NCBI RefSeq assembly: GCF_008831285.2
Contig: NC_045142.1
Coordinates: forward strand, 19,529,354 to 19,593,353
Direction of reading: 5' to 3'
Length of the DNA: 64,000 nucleotides
DNA from: Nymphaea colorata
Taxonomy: Eukaryota; Streptophyta; Magnoliopsida; Nymphaeales; Nymphaeaceae
The position numbers and the translations under genes were made by a program. Shown here piece by piece: positions 30,898 through 44,250 of the stretch. The notes beneath the pieces are model-generated. The model saw only the letters and a program-made list of their open reading frames with translations. It was not told the origin of the DNA and searched no databases. How positions within the stretch are numbered: position 1 is the stretch's first letter; the number at the start of each line of letters is the position of its first letter.

Positions 30898-32684
30898 TGT
30901 AGATCTAATAGTTTCAGTCTAATTTAGTCACATTTTTTAATGCTTGGACATGCCAATCATAGTACATTTTAATATAGATATTCAAGCCATATTAGAATGC
31001 GATCTTTTTCTAGTTACCAAGAGCCACAAGACCCACAGGGCTACAACCCCAAACTAGGCAACTAGAAACTTGGGCATGTATATCTAGCATTTAGGCTTAA
31101 CCTGGCCTGCACCTAACCTTACTTTTCTATGATGGGTAACATAAGGGTTTGTCCCAGATGTTGCAAACGCTAGTTTGGCTATAAAGAAAAAGCTAAGATT
31201 AGGGTTGGCAGGTCATTATAAGGGTTGATCTACTGCGCCCACTTGCTTCTAAGATAAGAGCAAGTCAAATCTATAAATGGAACCTTACATGAATAAACAG
31301 TTTTGCTTGCCAAACATGCATAGATTTGATCAAGATTTGTTTCTCTAGAGCACCAAAAAAGAATCATAGTGTCACAACCATGGGATTGATCATATTCCTT
31401 GTCTTGATTCTCCGGTCAGTTTGCGCCTAACTCGTGCACATTGGATGATGTATAACATGAGATCAATTGAAAAGGGAGAGTGATTTGTGTGCACCATATG
31501 TGCATTCCCAAAAAAGAATGTGGGAGTTGGAGTATTTTAAGAGGTTGTTTGGCTACCATAACACTTTGTACTGTTGCCAAATGACCTCTAAGCGATTGTT
31601 AAAAAAATTAGCTTTTTAGATTTCTAAACTTTTCACTAATTGTTTTTCTCCTTCCAAAAAAAGGTTCCCTCGACTGGGGGTATTTTGATCATTACATAGG
31701 GTGGTGCATATTTTTTTGTGCACGGGTATAGCTATAGAACTGAAATTCGTTGGAAAGGCCCTTGGAATGCCCAAAAGAAAACGGCTTTAATGATTGTTGG
31801 AACGAAAATCTACCAACTTCTATGTTCATGTTGATTCACACCTTGTGCCAACTAATCTTTTAGGGATTTGCTAAGGATAGACTTTACAGTGAACCGCATC
31901 TAACGTGATTTGTATAAAAGTTCAGCTTGGCCTTCACTCATTTGTTAAAGGAGTCGAGTTTGAGTTAAATGAAGTCGACTTGTTGAAGCTCGTATGAGAT
32001 TGCATAGTTGCAAAGTCATATATGTAGAAGTTGCTTGTCTATTTGACATACAACTATCCTTTGATGTAATGGTTTTGCCTTGAACTTTCATAGCATATGT
32101 GTTGTTGCCTCTGCTTGCAGCTTGACTCGAGCTTAGCCATGTCGGGTTATAGTTCTTTTGAACCCGTCCAACCTGTGCATGACTGGCGGGCTCAAGCTCA
32201 AGCTCGAGTAAGTGCAGCTCGGCTCATGTTCACCCCTGAACTGATGACAAGGATCAACGCCCTTGCTTTGAAAGGGATCATACCTAGTTGATGGCACATA
32301 TATTCTCTTCTAATTAGGAGAAGCAGGCTGCCCCACTACTAAAACCTCTGATTTTTAGGCCAGAAAGTTTTACCATTGTCAGAAATGATAGCCCGCTTAA
32401 TGATAGTTCAAAAAATGATCAATGCATGGTGTCAAATTTTAGCTTGGCAACCAGGGAAAAGTATAAAGTTTGCCTAATTTTGCTCACTTTCCTAGAGCAT
32501 CTCAAAAGCATTCACATAGTCTCTCTCTCTCTCTAAAGGAAAACATCTCAAGAAGGCAAGTCACTAACTCCCCACTATGCATCCTGATGACTCAGTACTT
32601 CTTTTGGAGTCACTAATCCTAGTTCCCTACTCAATTATCGAGCATTGAGGTAGGAAATGCAAGGGGAGTTAGAGAATAGGCACT

Positions 32685-32685
32685 G

Positions 32686-32739
<54 letters not shown>

Positions 32740-32763
32740 CACACACACATTCACACACACACA
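32685..32763. repeat. (CT)n(CA)n compound microsatellite
   Basis: A CT run of about 20 bases passes into a CA run of about 30 bases, with a second interrupted CA tract after it. Confidence 0.95.
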
Positions 32764-32989
32764 GATTTTGAATTCCTAGTATACAGGTTGGGGAGACTTA
32801 CAAAATTCTGTTTGCAGATGCAACCCAGGTATCAAAAACTTACCCTCTTCAAATAAGAAGAGTCAAGTTAATAACCTAGCTATCCCCAAGGGGTTTGACA
32901 CAATAGATGGGGATGGGGGCTGGTAGGCGGTTAGTCTCAGTTTCACATCTCTGGTGCACCAATTTTTTGTGCTGCAAAAGGAGGGCCAC

Positions 32990-33160
32990 CAGCATAAAAG
33001 TTGAAGCGTGGAGGGGTGGCACCTAGAGACACCAAAGGTAGGCCTTGCACCTTAAGGGGATAAGCGATTAGGTGGAGGCTTTGTCCTTCAGCAGCCCGGT
33101 GGGTCTCCTCTGCTCTCACCCATAAGTGAATAACCTTGCTAGGTGGACAGAGCACTTATT
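32990..33160 (+). mobile_element. SINE-family-like sequence
   Basis: Contains TCTGCTCTCACCCATAAGTG and GGGTGGCACC, resembling the bodies of the candidate SINEs at 43588, 44650 and 51390. No box A/B pair or tail is clear. This may be a degraded copy. Confidence 0.3.
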
Positions 33161-35450
33161 GGTACAGAATACTCTGATAAACAGATTGGTAGTCCTAACA
33201 GTTAGCATCTTAAAACAGATATGAAAACATATATGGTATCTCAGAAACATAGATAATGGGAATGTGTCAATTTCATGATCATATCAAGATAAAAATTGCA
33301 GTCCTTTGAGGATAGTCAATTTGGTTTAAAATATCAAATTTCAATATGCATGGGTTCTTATTTCTCTAAGATCATGATGTTTTCTAGATATGGCTGATCT
33401 CTTAGATGGTGCCCTTCACCTAACTTGGGCTATTTTCAATACTCTAAACAGTTGTCAACTTCCCCTTTTGTGCACGTAACTAAAGGCTGATCATGCATGT
33501 GACTACCATATGAGGTACATTTTCCCTTTTCTTAATCTTTCTCTTGCTTCTTATGGCATTTCCTTTTGCAAGCAAACTTCACTAGAGTTCTTGCATATAG
33601 AAGATTTTCATGAGGGATTTTAGAGAAAGCATATGATAAATTTTCCAACAATTAGAAATTTGCCTGTTTTTAGCTTTTTATTTTATTTTATAAGCAAGCT
33701 GGTCTAAGACAACAGACCCAAGCTAGGTATTGGTAAATGGAACTGTATGTAACTGTTACATGAATCTATCCTAAAAGTTGCTGCAGATGCATAGAACACT
33801 TTTTAAGGCATTTCATGAATTTTTCAATCTTTGAGCCATATTTATAAAACAGTTATATACTCTTCCATTTGCCAAACAGGCCCTAGGATGCAAAATCCAA
33901 GTAATGTCGTCAAGGGATCACTCAACTAAATAAAATTAAGATTGTTTTTGAATTTGTAAAAATTCTTTCCATATTGTTTAGATTAAAAAATAATAGGCAA
34001 AGGAATTAAAAAACAAAAAAATGAAAGTACTAAAGCAACTAAAAAGCAAAATGCGACATGCAACACCTTTGACCCGTCATATTGAATTGATTTTCTGCAC
34101 ATTTGATTCAATTTGCCTGATTCAGATGGATTGCACCAAAGATTTTAATAAGACTCATTCCTGATATCAAACCATTGTTGAATTTGAAGATTTAACCACC
34201 ACTCAGGTCCCAAAGCAGCCCTGAACCTTATGGGACAATGATAGAGAAGTGATTCAGCCCTTTTTTGAATGACTGCCACTAAGTGCCACCTTCTAGCTAG
34301 GTATTCACAAGTGTTTCAAAGAAATGCAACTTTCGAACATTAGCAACTATACTTATTAACTAGAGTACAAAATAATTAAACATCAATTTAACTCTTAAGG
34401 TCCCACATACTTGGTCAATTAAGTGGGATAAGATTAAGACATCTATACTAAAACATATCAACAGTTTGTGACCTTCAGTTGTTCTACATGCTGCAAGCTG
34501 AGAAAGACAATGTATTTAGTTGAAGAAAAAAGGGGTCACTGATGCATAAGTTAAAGCACAACACATGTAACATGCCAAGACACTGAAAGTAGGATTTGTA
34601 CCCTACAAGGGGTTGTGTAAGAACCTGTACTTTCTTTGGGGCAATGGGTCTACTTCGCTCACCTAGAAAGACAATGTACTTAGTTAAAAGGAGATGATAA
34701 TTTTATATGCAGGTTGGTTGAGAGGTTTTACAGTGAAAGAAGCCTAAAATAAGACGCAATAAACTCTTTAAGTAGCTGAGATATTCTAATCTATCCTAAA
34801 GTGTTGGTGCTCTTCCTATATAAAAAAAAAATCAGTATCAACAAAGGAGGCATGAGATATGAAGTATTATTTTAAAGCTGTAACCGTCAACAATTAACTA
34901 ATCAAAGTGAAGAACACCAACTAATAACCAGAGAAGAAAAAAAAAATAACAATTGAAGATTTAAAATCTAAGTCAAGTAGTACAAAATTGACTTTTCATT
35001 TTCCAGCAAAAAAGAAAGAATAAAGCATCACTTGTCAAATAATAGCATTTTCCTGTAGAGTCATGTGGTGTGGGTAGGTGTCTGATAAAGAGCTTCATAA
35101 TTTTTCTCTCAAAAGAAAAGATTCTCATTGTAACTCTCCAAAAGTACATAATCTCACACCACCTTTTTTTTGCATCACCTTTTTCTTGCTTTTGTGAACT
35201 TCACATGGCTTTGAATCTTTTGAATGATGGAGTTGCCCGTCCCTGCTACTTTGGGCTGCCATGTGTAAAAATGAAATCTTGTTTATTAAATCTTCCAGAA
35301 TCTGAATTTTTAAATTCATGGAGCTTCGTTTAAAGCTCCTTTTCTGGTACATAATTCATAAAAACTTTTAAAAAAAGTTAGATTTCTAGAGAAATTTTGA
35401 TATTAAAGAAGCTTGGTTGGACGTGTCATAGGTTTTTGTGGAGCTGAAGC

Positions 35451-35746
35451 TGTTAGGAACAAGATCCTGTCTCTGACTCACAACACAAAGAGAAGAAACG
35501 AAGAAAAGGAAGACTAAGAAGATACAAAGCTTTTTTCTTAAGCGATTCAAAGACGAAGTTCTCCTACATTCACGCCCGCACATTTTTTTTTTTCACTATC
35601 TAAAAAGATCACGCACATTTTTTTTTTTCACTATCTAAAAAGATCAAGAGTATAAAAAAAATAATCACATAGGGCAAAACCGAAAAATACAAAATTACAT
35701 AAATGTCCTTATAAAAATTTCGCCTATGGGGCTCCAGACTCCAACA
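35451..35746. mobile_element. candidate solo LTR (copia-size)
   Basis: The unit starts TGTTAGGAACAAG and ends GACTCCAACA, so it has the TG...CA ends and short inverted termini (TGTTAG / TGTTGG) of a copia LTR of 296 bp. It is flanked by GAAGC (35446-35450) and GAAGT (35747-35751), a 5-bp target duplication with one mismatch. No internal retrotransposon coding sequence or partner LTR was seen nearby. Recombination between the LTRs of one element would leave exactly this. Confidence 0.6.
35578..35647. repeat. 35-bp tandem duplication inside the solo LTR
   Basis: Two adjacent copies of GCACAT, a T run, then CACTATCTAAAAAGATCA. The copies are nearly identical, so the duplication is recent or sheltered by gene conversion. 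Confidence 0.9.
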
Positions 35747-35751
35747 GAAGT

Positions 35752-37028
35752 CGCTACTAAAGTTAAAGAAGAAAATAATATAGAAACAGTGGCCTTACAT
35801 AACAGTATGCGGGAGCCTTTTTCAGATTTCAAGAAAAATTGGTGCACTTACGAATACGAGTTTAATAGGTCATTTTCGTTTTAGGACAATATGGAACCTT
35901 GTATGAAGTTAAAATTTAAGGTGAACTCCAATCAGCAATCTTTACATGTCAACACCATGGAAAATCTCACAGCAGAATGACTAAAAAATCTACTTTTACG
36001 GATACTATCTTCATTCATTTGTTCAGTGAAACTTGAGACTTTAATTCGAATAAAGTCAATATATACTTTCAACAATCAGTTTATTGCTCGAATGATGGCT
36101 TCAAGATGTAATTCCATCTTTCTGTCGGTATCTTTACATGGATAGCGGTTTTCTTCTTAATGGAAAACTTCCCATCTTGTGAACACTAAGCCAAACATTT
36201 GGAAGATATCATGAAGAGACTCAGGCTCGTCTCCGTTTCCTCCGGCCTTTGGGGTCTTAAAGTATTTAGAAACCTTAGTGAGGAGAGGGATACCCATCAA
36301 AGTAAGCATCACACACAGAAATAACATTCACATGAATGGAACCTTGGTGGGGAGAGGGACACTCATCAAGTACGCATCACACACCTACCATTTGCAGTCT
36401 AGAGGATTAACATTCACATGAATCGAACTAATAACCAAACTTTCACTGGTTCGTCTGTCCAACCAGCATTTTCCAAACATTGGACCATTAGTGCATGACA
36501 ATGAATATATCTCTAACAGTTTATCATCCAACTGACAAAACTTCATCTCATTGAGCACTTCTGAGTGTTCAAAAGATTTTGGGTGTTATGCTCTCTCACC
36601 AAGAGCATGGAAGGAGTGGCTCTCCCTATGCCACGCATGCACCCGTGCTGCGTGTCATGGGGAGAGACTCCTTTCCACGCTCTTTCATAAAAGAACATAA
36701 CAAATAGCCTGCTCCGATCCATAACCATAACCATTGGGATAGAAGAACAATAACTATTGTATGACACATTATATAAATTAGTAGAACCGGATGGAGGTGA
36801 TCTAACCTTAATGTAAGGCTTCCAATGTTTTTTGTGCTCGTAAAGTTAGCAATGAAAAGAGTGCACATGTTAGAAGGGTTTTGTCAACGGAAAGAAAAGA
36901 AACAAAAAATAATCAAAATTAAATAATACATTAATGATTAATTTATTAACACCAACTACCAAAGCGGATCTACCAAGGGGAAGATTCATCTTGTTCAGGC
37001 CATGTTCTGCAAGCTCATAGCAAAAAAT

Positions 37029-37034
<6 letters not shown>
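35752..37034. other. gene-free stretch
   Basis: No recognised gene. It contains the SINE-like repeat at 36270-36480. Short ORFs across it lack recognisable domains. Confidence 0.5.
36270..36480 (-). mobile_element. SINE-like sequence with a duplicated 3' part
   Basis: On the minus strand AGTTCGATTC (36420-36429) is a good polymerase III B box, and a weak A box lies about 35 bases upstream. Downstream, a block of about 70-85 bases with TGTGTGATGC, TGATG and CCCTCTCC occurs twice (36340-36425 and 36271-36339). Confidence 0.45.

Positions 37035-37098
<64 letters not shown>
37035..37098. repeat. (AT)n microsatellite, 64 bases
   Basis: An uninterrupted alternating AT run, followed by a GA-rich tract. 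Such runs are hypervariable and fold back on themselves. Confidence 0.97.
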
Positions 37099-37102
<4 letters not shown>

Positions 37103-40100
37103 AGAGAGGGAGAGAGAGGAGGAGGAAGAGAGAGAAAAGTTTAAGCCAATTTACCCGTAGAGGCTTCATATTCACAGGAACCTAAAGGTCATGTTCACAG
37201 GAATCTAAAGGCCATTCAACTGCGATCAACTCAATCAGCTACACTGAGCCCCTTCAAAAAATTGAGAGCTATCCTTTAGAACATACATATACTAAACTAA
37301 TTTATCCTTTGACACTTGGTTTTATTAAGTACTTAACTACTCAATTCGGCATTGGAGCTACCCAGTTCGTTTATTCTTTTGGAATAAAGGCCGATTTGCA
37401 TTGGAAACACTCAGTTCTTGAAGATCCAAAAAGAGAAAGAAAGTAAAAGGTTAAATACTGCCGAATTCATTATATAATAATGAGTTTTGGTATATTAATT
37501 AACCATAAATTTTAAAACTTTATGATCGTAAGATGGTTCTTGGAGGAAAACTAGTTCAGTATCTCCGAATGAATGCACCACACCTTTTTCACACGGCAAA
37601 AAGGCGCAGAAAATTAGGACTTGGTTGATCTTTGACGACTGGGATGAAACACTTATTCTAACTTAAGGTCAACAAATTTTAAAAGGTAAAGCTTGATGAA
37701 CTCATGTTGTGGAAAGTAAGGCACATCATTTGAAGAGGTTTTATAACTAACAAAGGTATCATATTTTTAGTCCTTGAGAGGGTTGGTACGACGGATTAGG
37801 TGGGGGTTGGAGAGCCACTGACGAGTAAGTTGAAGCACATCGCGGGTGGCACCCCGAAGCACTAAAAGTATATTATCTATCCTATTGGGACAAGGCACTT
37901 TAGTACTATGATGTTTGTTAATGACCCTAACTAATATGCTTGCCTACATTAAATCTCTCTCTCTCTCTCTCTCTCCCCGCCAAGAGGCATAGGTAAAAGG
38001 AGTAAGATGAAGCACGCCCCTTGTTCGATTCCACTGGGTACTATTCTTCTTAAAGTGTTGAGACATATAAGATACTCGAGAAGTTTTTTCTTCTTCCGTC
38101 CTCTCTGGCTCTACTTACATATATATCAATCTTCGTGGAAAATCTCTAAAGGGTTTGTTAGGAACACTGGGTAACATATTTTCCGATGATGACATCATGC
38201 AAAGGTGACAGGCATGCGCCGGACGATAATACTTCCGGCACCTCGCCCCCACATAGGTGCTATAAATTTTTATAGTTTCATTAAGTGATTAGAGGCCAGC
38301 CACAATTGCAAGTGCTTTGGTGTGTCATCCAGCACGAGGGGAGCAGTTGAATAAAAGCTGAAGTGGGGTATTCACCAGTGGCCGACCCACAAGGGTGTGC
38401 CTATTAGTACTCCTAGTCAGGGGAGGACGATTCTCTTTTATCACTAGGGCTGTCAATCGATTGGATTTTGATGCATCTTGGCTCTACTTTTTTTTGCATC
38501 AAACTTGGCCTACTCTATATCAACATTTGAAAGTCGATCAAGTAAAAGTGACCATATATAGGCCAAGTTAGAAGCATCCCTAATAATCTCATGACTATCG
38601 ATGTATAAAACATTCAAATGGGCAGGATGGGTTGCAAGGGTTAATTCATAGCTGGTAAAGCCGTGACTCAGACTCAAATCAGCAGATGGCCGGTTCACTA
38701 GGTCATCAAGTTGACTCGTCTACTCGATCAAATATTCAAATAACCAAAATGTAAATCACTGCAGTTGAATCAAACGAGTCAACACGAATCAGGTGGAATA
38801 GTGCTGAGCCAAGGGCAAGCCGGGCCAATTTTGACTAGTAGCCAGATTTTTTGGCTATCCGAGCTGACTCGGATGATTCCCAAGTCAACTCGGTGAGTTT
38901 GCTAACTATGGGTTAGTTACAACATTCTTGGCTATAGTACAATCCGATTCATGACCCTAGTTCCCATGTGTTTAGCTATTATAGGTCCATGCATTTGCAT
39001 CGTTAGGCATGTCCAAAGCTAGTTATATGCACCGGGACACAAAGAATTGCACACGGAGGGGTGTAATGACCAGAATACTCCTGGTCAGTAAGAAGTGGAA
39101 CGCCTTCTTCCACCCCAGTAAAGACCAAAGAGGTAGAGAAAAATTAAAAAATACAAAAAAAAAGTTCTTTTTTTTTTTGAAAAAATTTCAAAATACACCA
39201 ACCCTCCTTTTTTATTTTTTCTGGTGCATATTTGTTGTGTGCACCACCCTGGTCACATTGACTGGCAGGACTATAATCTTTTAGTACTTTTACGACAAAT
39301 CGATCAATTTCTTTTCTTCTTTTATGTTTGCACATTGGGTGAATGACATAAGGGTTCTATTTATTTGCGTGTTTGCAATAGTTAATTCTAAGCGAACTCA
39401 GGAAATATATAATATGATTTGTAAGCATGTGACTTAATAATATTGTATGACAACATAGAATTGCAGAAGAGAAGTAAAAAATGTCACCACCCAGGTGAGA
39501 GTCGAAGCTCCTCCTCCCTTCCTTTTGCTCCCACGATCTAGAGCTGCACCGACACCATCCCATGTAGCTCGCATTGCATATCAACTAATGCATCGCTCCC
39601 CTCTAGCAGCACAATGAGTGCCTATATATACCACTCGAATCAGTGACCAGCTGCCTAGCTACCACTCAATGGCTCTAACCAGTGTGCCAACACACCATGG
39701 GGCTACATGAAAAAATAGAAGTTTATAAAAGACTGTACCAGATTAGCCACTTTCACCAACAGCTATTCTAGCTTAAGTTTGAAAGACAGTTATATGGGAA
39801 TCTGGTAGGAGTGCGATTATAAAATCAATTTCGTTTTTGCATCCTATGTTACAAATTCGTCTGGTCTGGGTATGGATATTGGATCCATTTCCTCTGTATC
39901 AAATTTAATTTGGATCCAGCTTCCAATGCATGTATCTAGATATTAATGGATCAGACAATGTGATATAAATAGAGCCCTAATTTCTGATACAAGCAACAAT
40001 AGGTTGAATGATTGTGTCCTTGAAAGGGACCAAATCAACATGAGACATGTATGGCAGCCCTTCCCTTGTGGTCTGTCCAGACATAATGGCATGCGCCACC

Positions 40101-41193
40101 ATGATGTTGGGTGCAGATTGGGTGTAAAGATTGGTTAATGATGATCAAGATGAAGACATTGTGGTGAATTAGATATGTCCAGTGTGGTGGTGCAGATCCT
40201 GCACTTCTTCTTCTGGCCTCTCTGGATCTTTCTCGCTAGTTGGTGTAATTTTGAATTAGTAAAAGATTATTTAAAAGGTACATTTTTTCATTTGTGTTGC
40301 ATAACCTTAAAACAGTTTAATTTATTCATAGTGTGGTGGAAAATAAAGTGACTTTTAATGTCTGTTTTATATTTCTAAGAAATCTTAAATAGTTGGATAG
40401 TTTTAAGTATTTTAATTCTAACTTTAACCAGTGTAAGTGTATCAAATATTGTTAAATTTTCAAACAAACATGGTTTAGAAGATCAAAAGATCCTTTAGCA
40501 TACTAGGTACTCATCTCTTTTTATCTCGTAGTCTTATGTATACCAAACGGAAAAGAGGGTGTCGAATTTGCACACAAAAGTGCCGGTTTGCTTTTACAGC
40601 GTGGGAGGCAGAGGAGAAAAGTGAGAAGGAAAAGAAGGAGAATAAGGAATAAGGCAGGACCAAGCACTTGTAAGTACTCGATGGGGGGAGTGGATGTAGA
40701 AGTGGATGATGGATACAAATTTCGGATTAATGCTTATATAGACACTGAACTTCAAAACAAAATGCAACTTGGAAAAGGAATTGGATTCCTTTACGAATAA
40801 GCTAAACACTAACAAACAAAAATAGTTAAATGTGAAGGAACTCGAATGAGGACAACTGCCGTGTGCTAGATGAAGTGGTAGTCGAACGTGTCCAAAAAGT
40901 CAAAAAAGTACTATTATGCGTAATAATGTCCGCCGCAGTGCTACAGTGCGATACAATAACCGTCTTTGCCTTTTCTCAACGAGAAGACACATGTCATATT
41001 ACTTTTACTTTTTTGACGTGTATGAGATTCCTTCGTCTTTATTTCCTTTATCTTTATGCAAAGTTGCTTTATATTACATAAAGAAAGTCAACAACTACAA
41101 CAATCTTCTAGAAGCTCCTCCAGATGATTTGCCTCAGGATATGACCCAATGCTTATCCTATAGAGTATGTCACAGGGTAAATTTTTATTCCAA
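37099..41193. other. gene-free stretch
   Basis: No recognised coding sequence. TTGTTCGATTCCACTGG near 38022 is a B-box-like motif in a degraded SINE-like context. Blocks with AAGTTGAAGC..GGGTGGCACC near 37835 resemble those at 32995. The ORF at 40588-40800 is basic and low in complexity and I see no reason to call it a gene. Confidence 0.5.
39474..39700 (-). mobile_element. candidate tRNA-derived SINE
   Basis: On the minus strand an A box TGGCACACTGG (39679-39689) and a B box GATTCGAGTGG (39631-39641) are separated by 37 bases, the spacing of a polymerase III internal promoter. The body continues for about 160 bases to a short T-rich end. A target duplication was not identified. Confidence 0.45.
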
Positions 41194-41415
41194 AAATTTA
41201 CAAATGTAAAACCCATACTTATCCTGAAGGGTTTTTTCAGGGTAGATTTTGAAGTGATAATCTACAACACAAATCCTATATTTAATTTGGGGGATTTTCT
41301 TAAAAAATTTACAAACGTAAAACTCATACTTATTCTGAAGGGTTTTTCCATGGTAGATTTTGAAGTGATAATCTACAATGCAAATCTTATTTTTAATTTG
41401 AGGAATTTTCTCAAA
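41194..41415 (+). repeat. 111-bp tandem duplication, open reading frame kept
   Basis: Two copies of a 111-base unit (41194-41304 and 41305-41415). The plus frame from 41167 to 41445 stays open through both, giving a 37-residue repeat of form KFTNVKxILILKGF then VDFEVIIYNxNxIFNL. Many differences between the copies change the residue, so selection for protein is not evident. Confidence 0.85.
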
Positions 41416-41824
41416 GAGAAGTTTATCACGTACCTTCTCAAATGAATAATGCTTAAGTTTTATATGAGAAGCACTATACCCATGAGAAGTTTAACCATAA
41501 CTTGCAAAGGTCAAGTTTTATCGATCTTGACAAACGTTTAGGCTACAGGGTTAAGGACTCAGCAGCTTCGTCCATACTTTGTGTAAATAATGTTTATTTT
41601 CATGTTGTATCAGTTTCTTCTTCTGTATCTGAATGCTGATTGAAGAAGGGAACTATTGAAGCACAGTCTTTACCGTTATCCCCTAATTCGTGAATTTGTC
41701 AGCCTATATTATTTTGGGCAAAATGCTCATGTAGTCTAGGCTTAATACAAATATGGTTTTGGAAGGTTATGACCATAGATACATGTTTAGAGTCAAGAGC
41801 ATATATCCTGGTATTTCTATCTTC

Positions 41825-42026
41825 TGAAAACTGGCTTTCACAAAACCAGGTTTCCACAGGAAGATGAAAAATCTGGACCCTCTCAAATTTTTCATCAAAA
41901 ATGTGGTTTTAAATAATGAAAACCTGGTTTTTACTTAGTCATCCAAACATGCAACTGTGTTCTCAAATACTCGTTGAAAATACTAAGTTTTCACACAACC
42001 TGGTTTTGTGAAAACCAAGTTTTAGA
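41825..42026. mobile_element. MITE-like inverted-repeat element, 202 bp
   Basis: The left arm (41825-41852, TGAAAACTGGCTTTCACAAA onward) and the reverse complement of the right arm (41998-42026) share TTTCACAAAACCAGGTT and most flanking positions, about 28 bases in all. The interior is AT-rich and noncoding. No clear target duplication was found, so the superfamily is undetermined. Confidence 0.6.
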
Positions 42027-42640
42027 GGGCGGCATCCAAACCCCCAAAATTTTCATAAACAAAGTTTGACGGTCACCAACATGCCTTAAACACTGTTTTG
42101 GATGCAAAATGCCGACCAAACATGCCCTTAATCTTAAACTGTAAGGTGGTTAAGTAGACTTTGCTGCACAATAATGTAAGAAAAAGTATGATATCCACCA
42201 GCAAATTGCATGTGTTTGCATTCGTGTGAGGAGCAGCCCAGTAACCTTGCTTACATGTCATTATTGTTATTAGTTTTTGTTAAAATATACAGAGGAAAAA
42301 TGAATTAATAACAACTTCAAATTTACTGTTTTCATAAAAGAGCATGAAGGTAGTATTATCCAATTAATAAAATAACTGGATGTGACTTTTTAAATTGGCC
42401 TTGGAAAAAAATTAAGTTTTGGCTTTTTATAGTTAAAAGGAAACATGGTTTAAATTCATTTTCCTTAGCTTAAATTCAAATTGAAAAGCTCTTGAGGCTA
42501 TTTTCTCAGTTGTATCCCAGAGACTCAATACCATCTCCCATTTTACAACTTGGAACTACCCAAACTTTAGCTGGTAACAATTATTCACACATGCCACTAG
42601 GCAATACTACTTCTGCCTTTATGTTGACTTCCCTAACATT

Positions 42641-42681
<41 letters not shown>

Positions 42682-43587
42682 ATGTGTGTGTGTGTGTGTA
42701 TATTCTAAGCGGCAACCCTCAAACCTAACTCAACACTCATCAATATCATAAGGATGGAAATCAGTCTGCTACCTCTGTGGCTGATGGACATTCTTTTATT
42801 TTATATTATTAAGAACTACTGTAAAAGATGCATTTGCGATGACCATATGCATTTCAAGTTCCACGCTACTAAGATCCGCTATTTACTCAAACTGAGAATC
42901 TTACAATGCACACTTTTTTAATATAGTCTCCAATCTAAAATCTGAAGCTATCAAACAGTACTTGAAATGAATGTCAAGCTGAATCAGTGGTAGCATGGTT
43001 TGATCTTTGGGCTTCCAAAATCCCTTTGGTAGACTAGCTGTCAAGTTCCAATAATGAACTTTTATATACAACGATCTAACGGGGCGTTTGGTTATTCCGT
43101 ATTTGACATTCATGGATATGATGTGGCACAAGATCCACGATAAAATTCATGGTTCATCAAACTAAGGATCTTAGGTCTGCACTAAGATCCATAATTGAAA
43201 TTATTATCAACACTCATTATCTTGTCTTTTTTATCCTAATCTTAAATATGGGGTTCTCAAATCCTAAGGATTTTAATATTAGGATCAATTAAATGCAGCT
43301 TAAGAGTACAAATTTAGGTACACTGATGGTCTTGGAGAACTTTGATACCGGTGTTGATAAGGCTGTCCATTGTCTCACCAAGGCCTGAACTGGATATCGG
43401 GACTGACCCGTCATGGCCCGATCCAGCTCTTTTTTAAACTCATCGGGGTTGAGTTGGACCAGGTTGGGAAACCAAGATATATATATATATATATATATAT
43501 CCATTAACAACCCGGAATCAGGCCAACACACATGGGGCTTCCTTGAGCTAAGGTTAACTAAGTCTGCTCCTATTAAAGACCCTGAAG
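42027..43587. other. gene-free stretch
   Basis: Contains a (TC)n(TG)n microsatellite at 42641-42698 and an (AT)n run near 43476-43500. A GGGGCGTTTGG sequence at 43081 resembles a MITE end, but its partner was not found. No recognised gene. Confidence 0.5.
42641..42698. repeat. (TC)n(TG)n compound microsatellite
   Basis: A TC run interrupted once by TTT passes into a TG run of about 17 bases. Confidence 0.95.
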
Positions 43588-43803
43588 GATCGTGGTGCAC
43601 TGGGCTGCAAGGCGGTCCACTTCAAAAGGGGTTGAGGTTCAAATTCTGTGGTCACTGTCACAACTCAGTGCGCTCATCCTCTAAACCGTAATAGGTCCCG
43701 ACGCAAGCTCTGTGAATCCTGAGGGTGGTGGGCATAGAAGGGTGGCAGTTGCCTCTCTTCGGGACGGTGAAGATGAACCAATCACCCTAATTGAAAAAAA
43801 AAA
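43588..43803 (+). mobile_element. candidate tRNA-derived SINE with poly(A) tail
   Basis: A box TGGTGCACTGGG (43593-43604) and B box GGTTCAAATTC (43636-43646) have the normal polymerase III spacing. A body of about 145 bases follows and ends in a run of ten A at 43794-43803. The 3' body (CTTCGGGACGGTGAAG..ATCACCC) resembles the copies near 44000, 44660 and 51450. Target duplications are not clear. Confidence 0.55.
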
Positions 43804-43989
43804 GTTGGGAGGCTAGTTGGATTGGGCCCCAAATTAATCTTCTGAATTGGGCAAGACTTTCCAATGCATGACTCTTTTCTATGATAAGCAGCCTTTATTG
43901 AATCTGACCCATCGATAGGCTCTTGATTCGATTTTGATCGCGATGGAGAAATAGTAACAAGTCAAGTCAAAAGCAAGCCGACCTTATTA

Positions 43990-44250
43990 AATGAATGGAC
44001 ATTATGGGTGAGCAGGAGCTTAGCAATCCACTGCCCAGAAAAAAAGTTTGAAGGTCTCCCTTCATTCCTTTGCCTCCGGAGTCTTGGGCTATCAGGGACC
44101 TGAGTAGAGTAAAGTGTAGAAGGACATTCAAAGTGGCACCAGAATAGTAATTTTCCCCTTCCCATCTTCGGACGAGAGGATTGGCTGTCCAAAAATGGCC
44201 ACTAGGGGATAGGCTCCTTACCTTTATTAACCAGCGGAACAAAAGTCACT
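43990..44250 (-). mobile_element. SINE-family relic
   Basis: On the minus strand the 3' part reads TCTGGGCAGTGGATTGC then CTCCTGCTCACCCATAATG, matching the 3' part of the copy at 44650-44895 at most positions. The tRNA-like head is not recognisable. Confidence 0.4.

Larger units (their letters stand above)
29590..35450. other. long gene-free stretch
   Basis: No ORF here resembles a protein I recognise. Contents seen are a TGGGCTGAG-rich repeat near 30100-30380, a MITE at 30748, a smaller relic at 31545, a direct repeat of TTCAGTRGCTTGTA near 30558 and 30651, and microsatellites near 32685. SINE-like sequence lies at 32990-33160. Confidence 0.5.

Noticed and set aside
36870-37175. Minus-strand ORF rich in Ile-Tyr repeats
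   Set aside because: It is the translation of the (AT)n microsatellite.
43081-43131. GGGGCGTTTGG MITE-like end
   Set aside because: No matching inverted end was found within the next several hundred bases.
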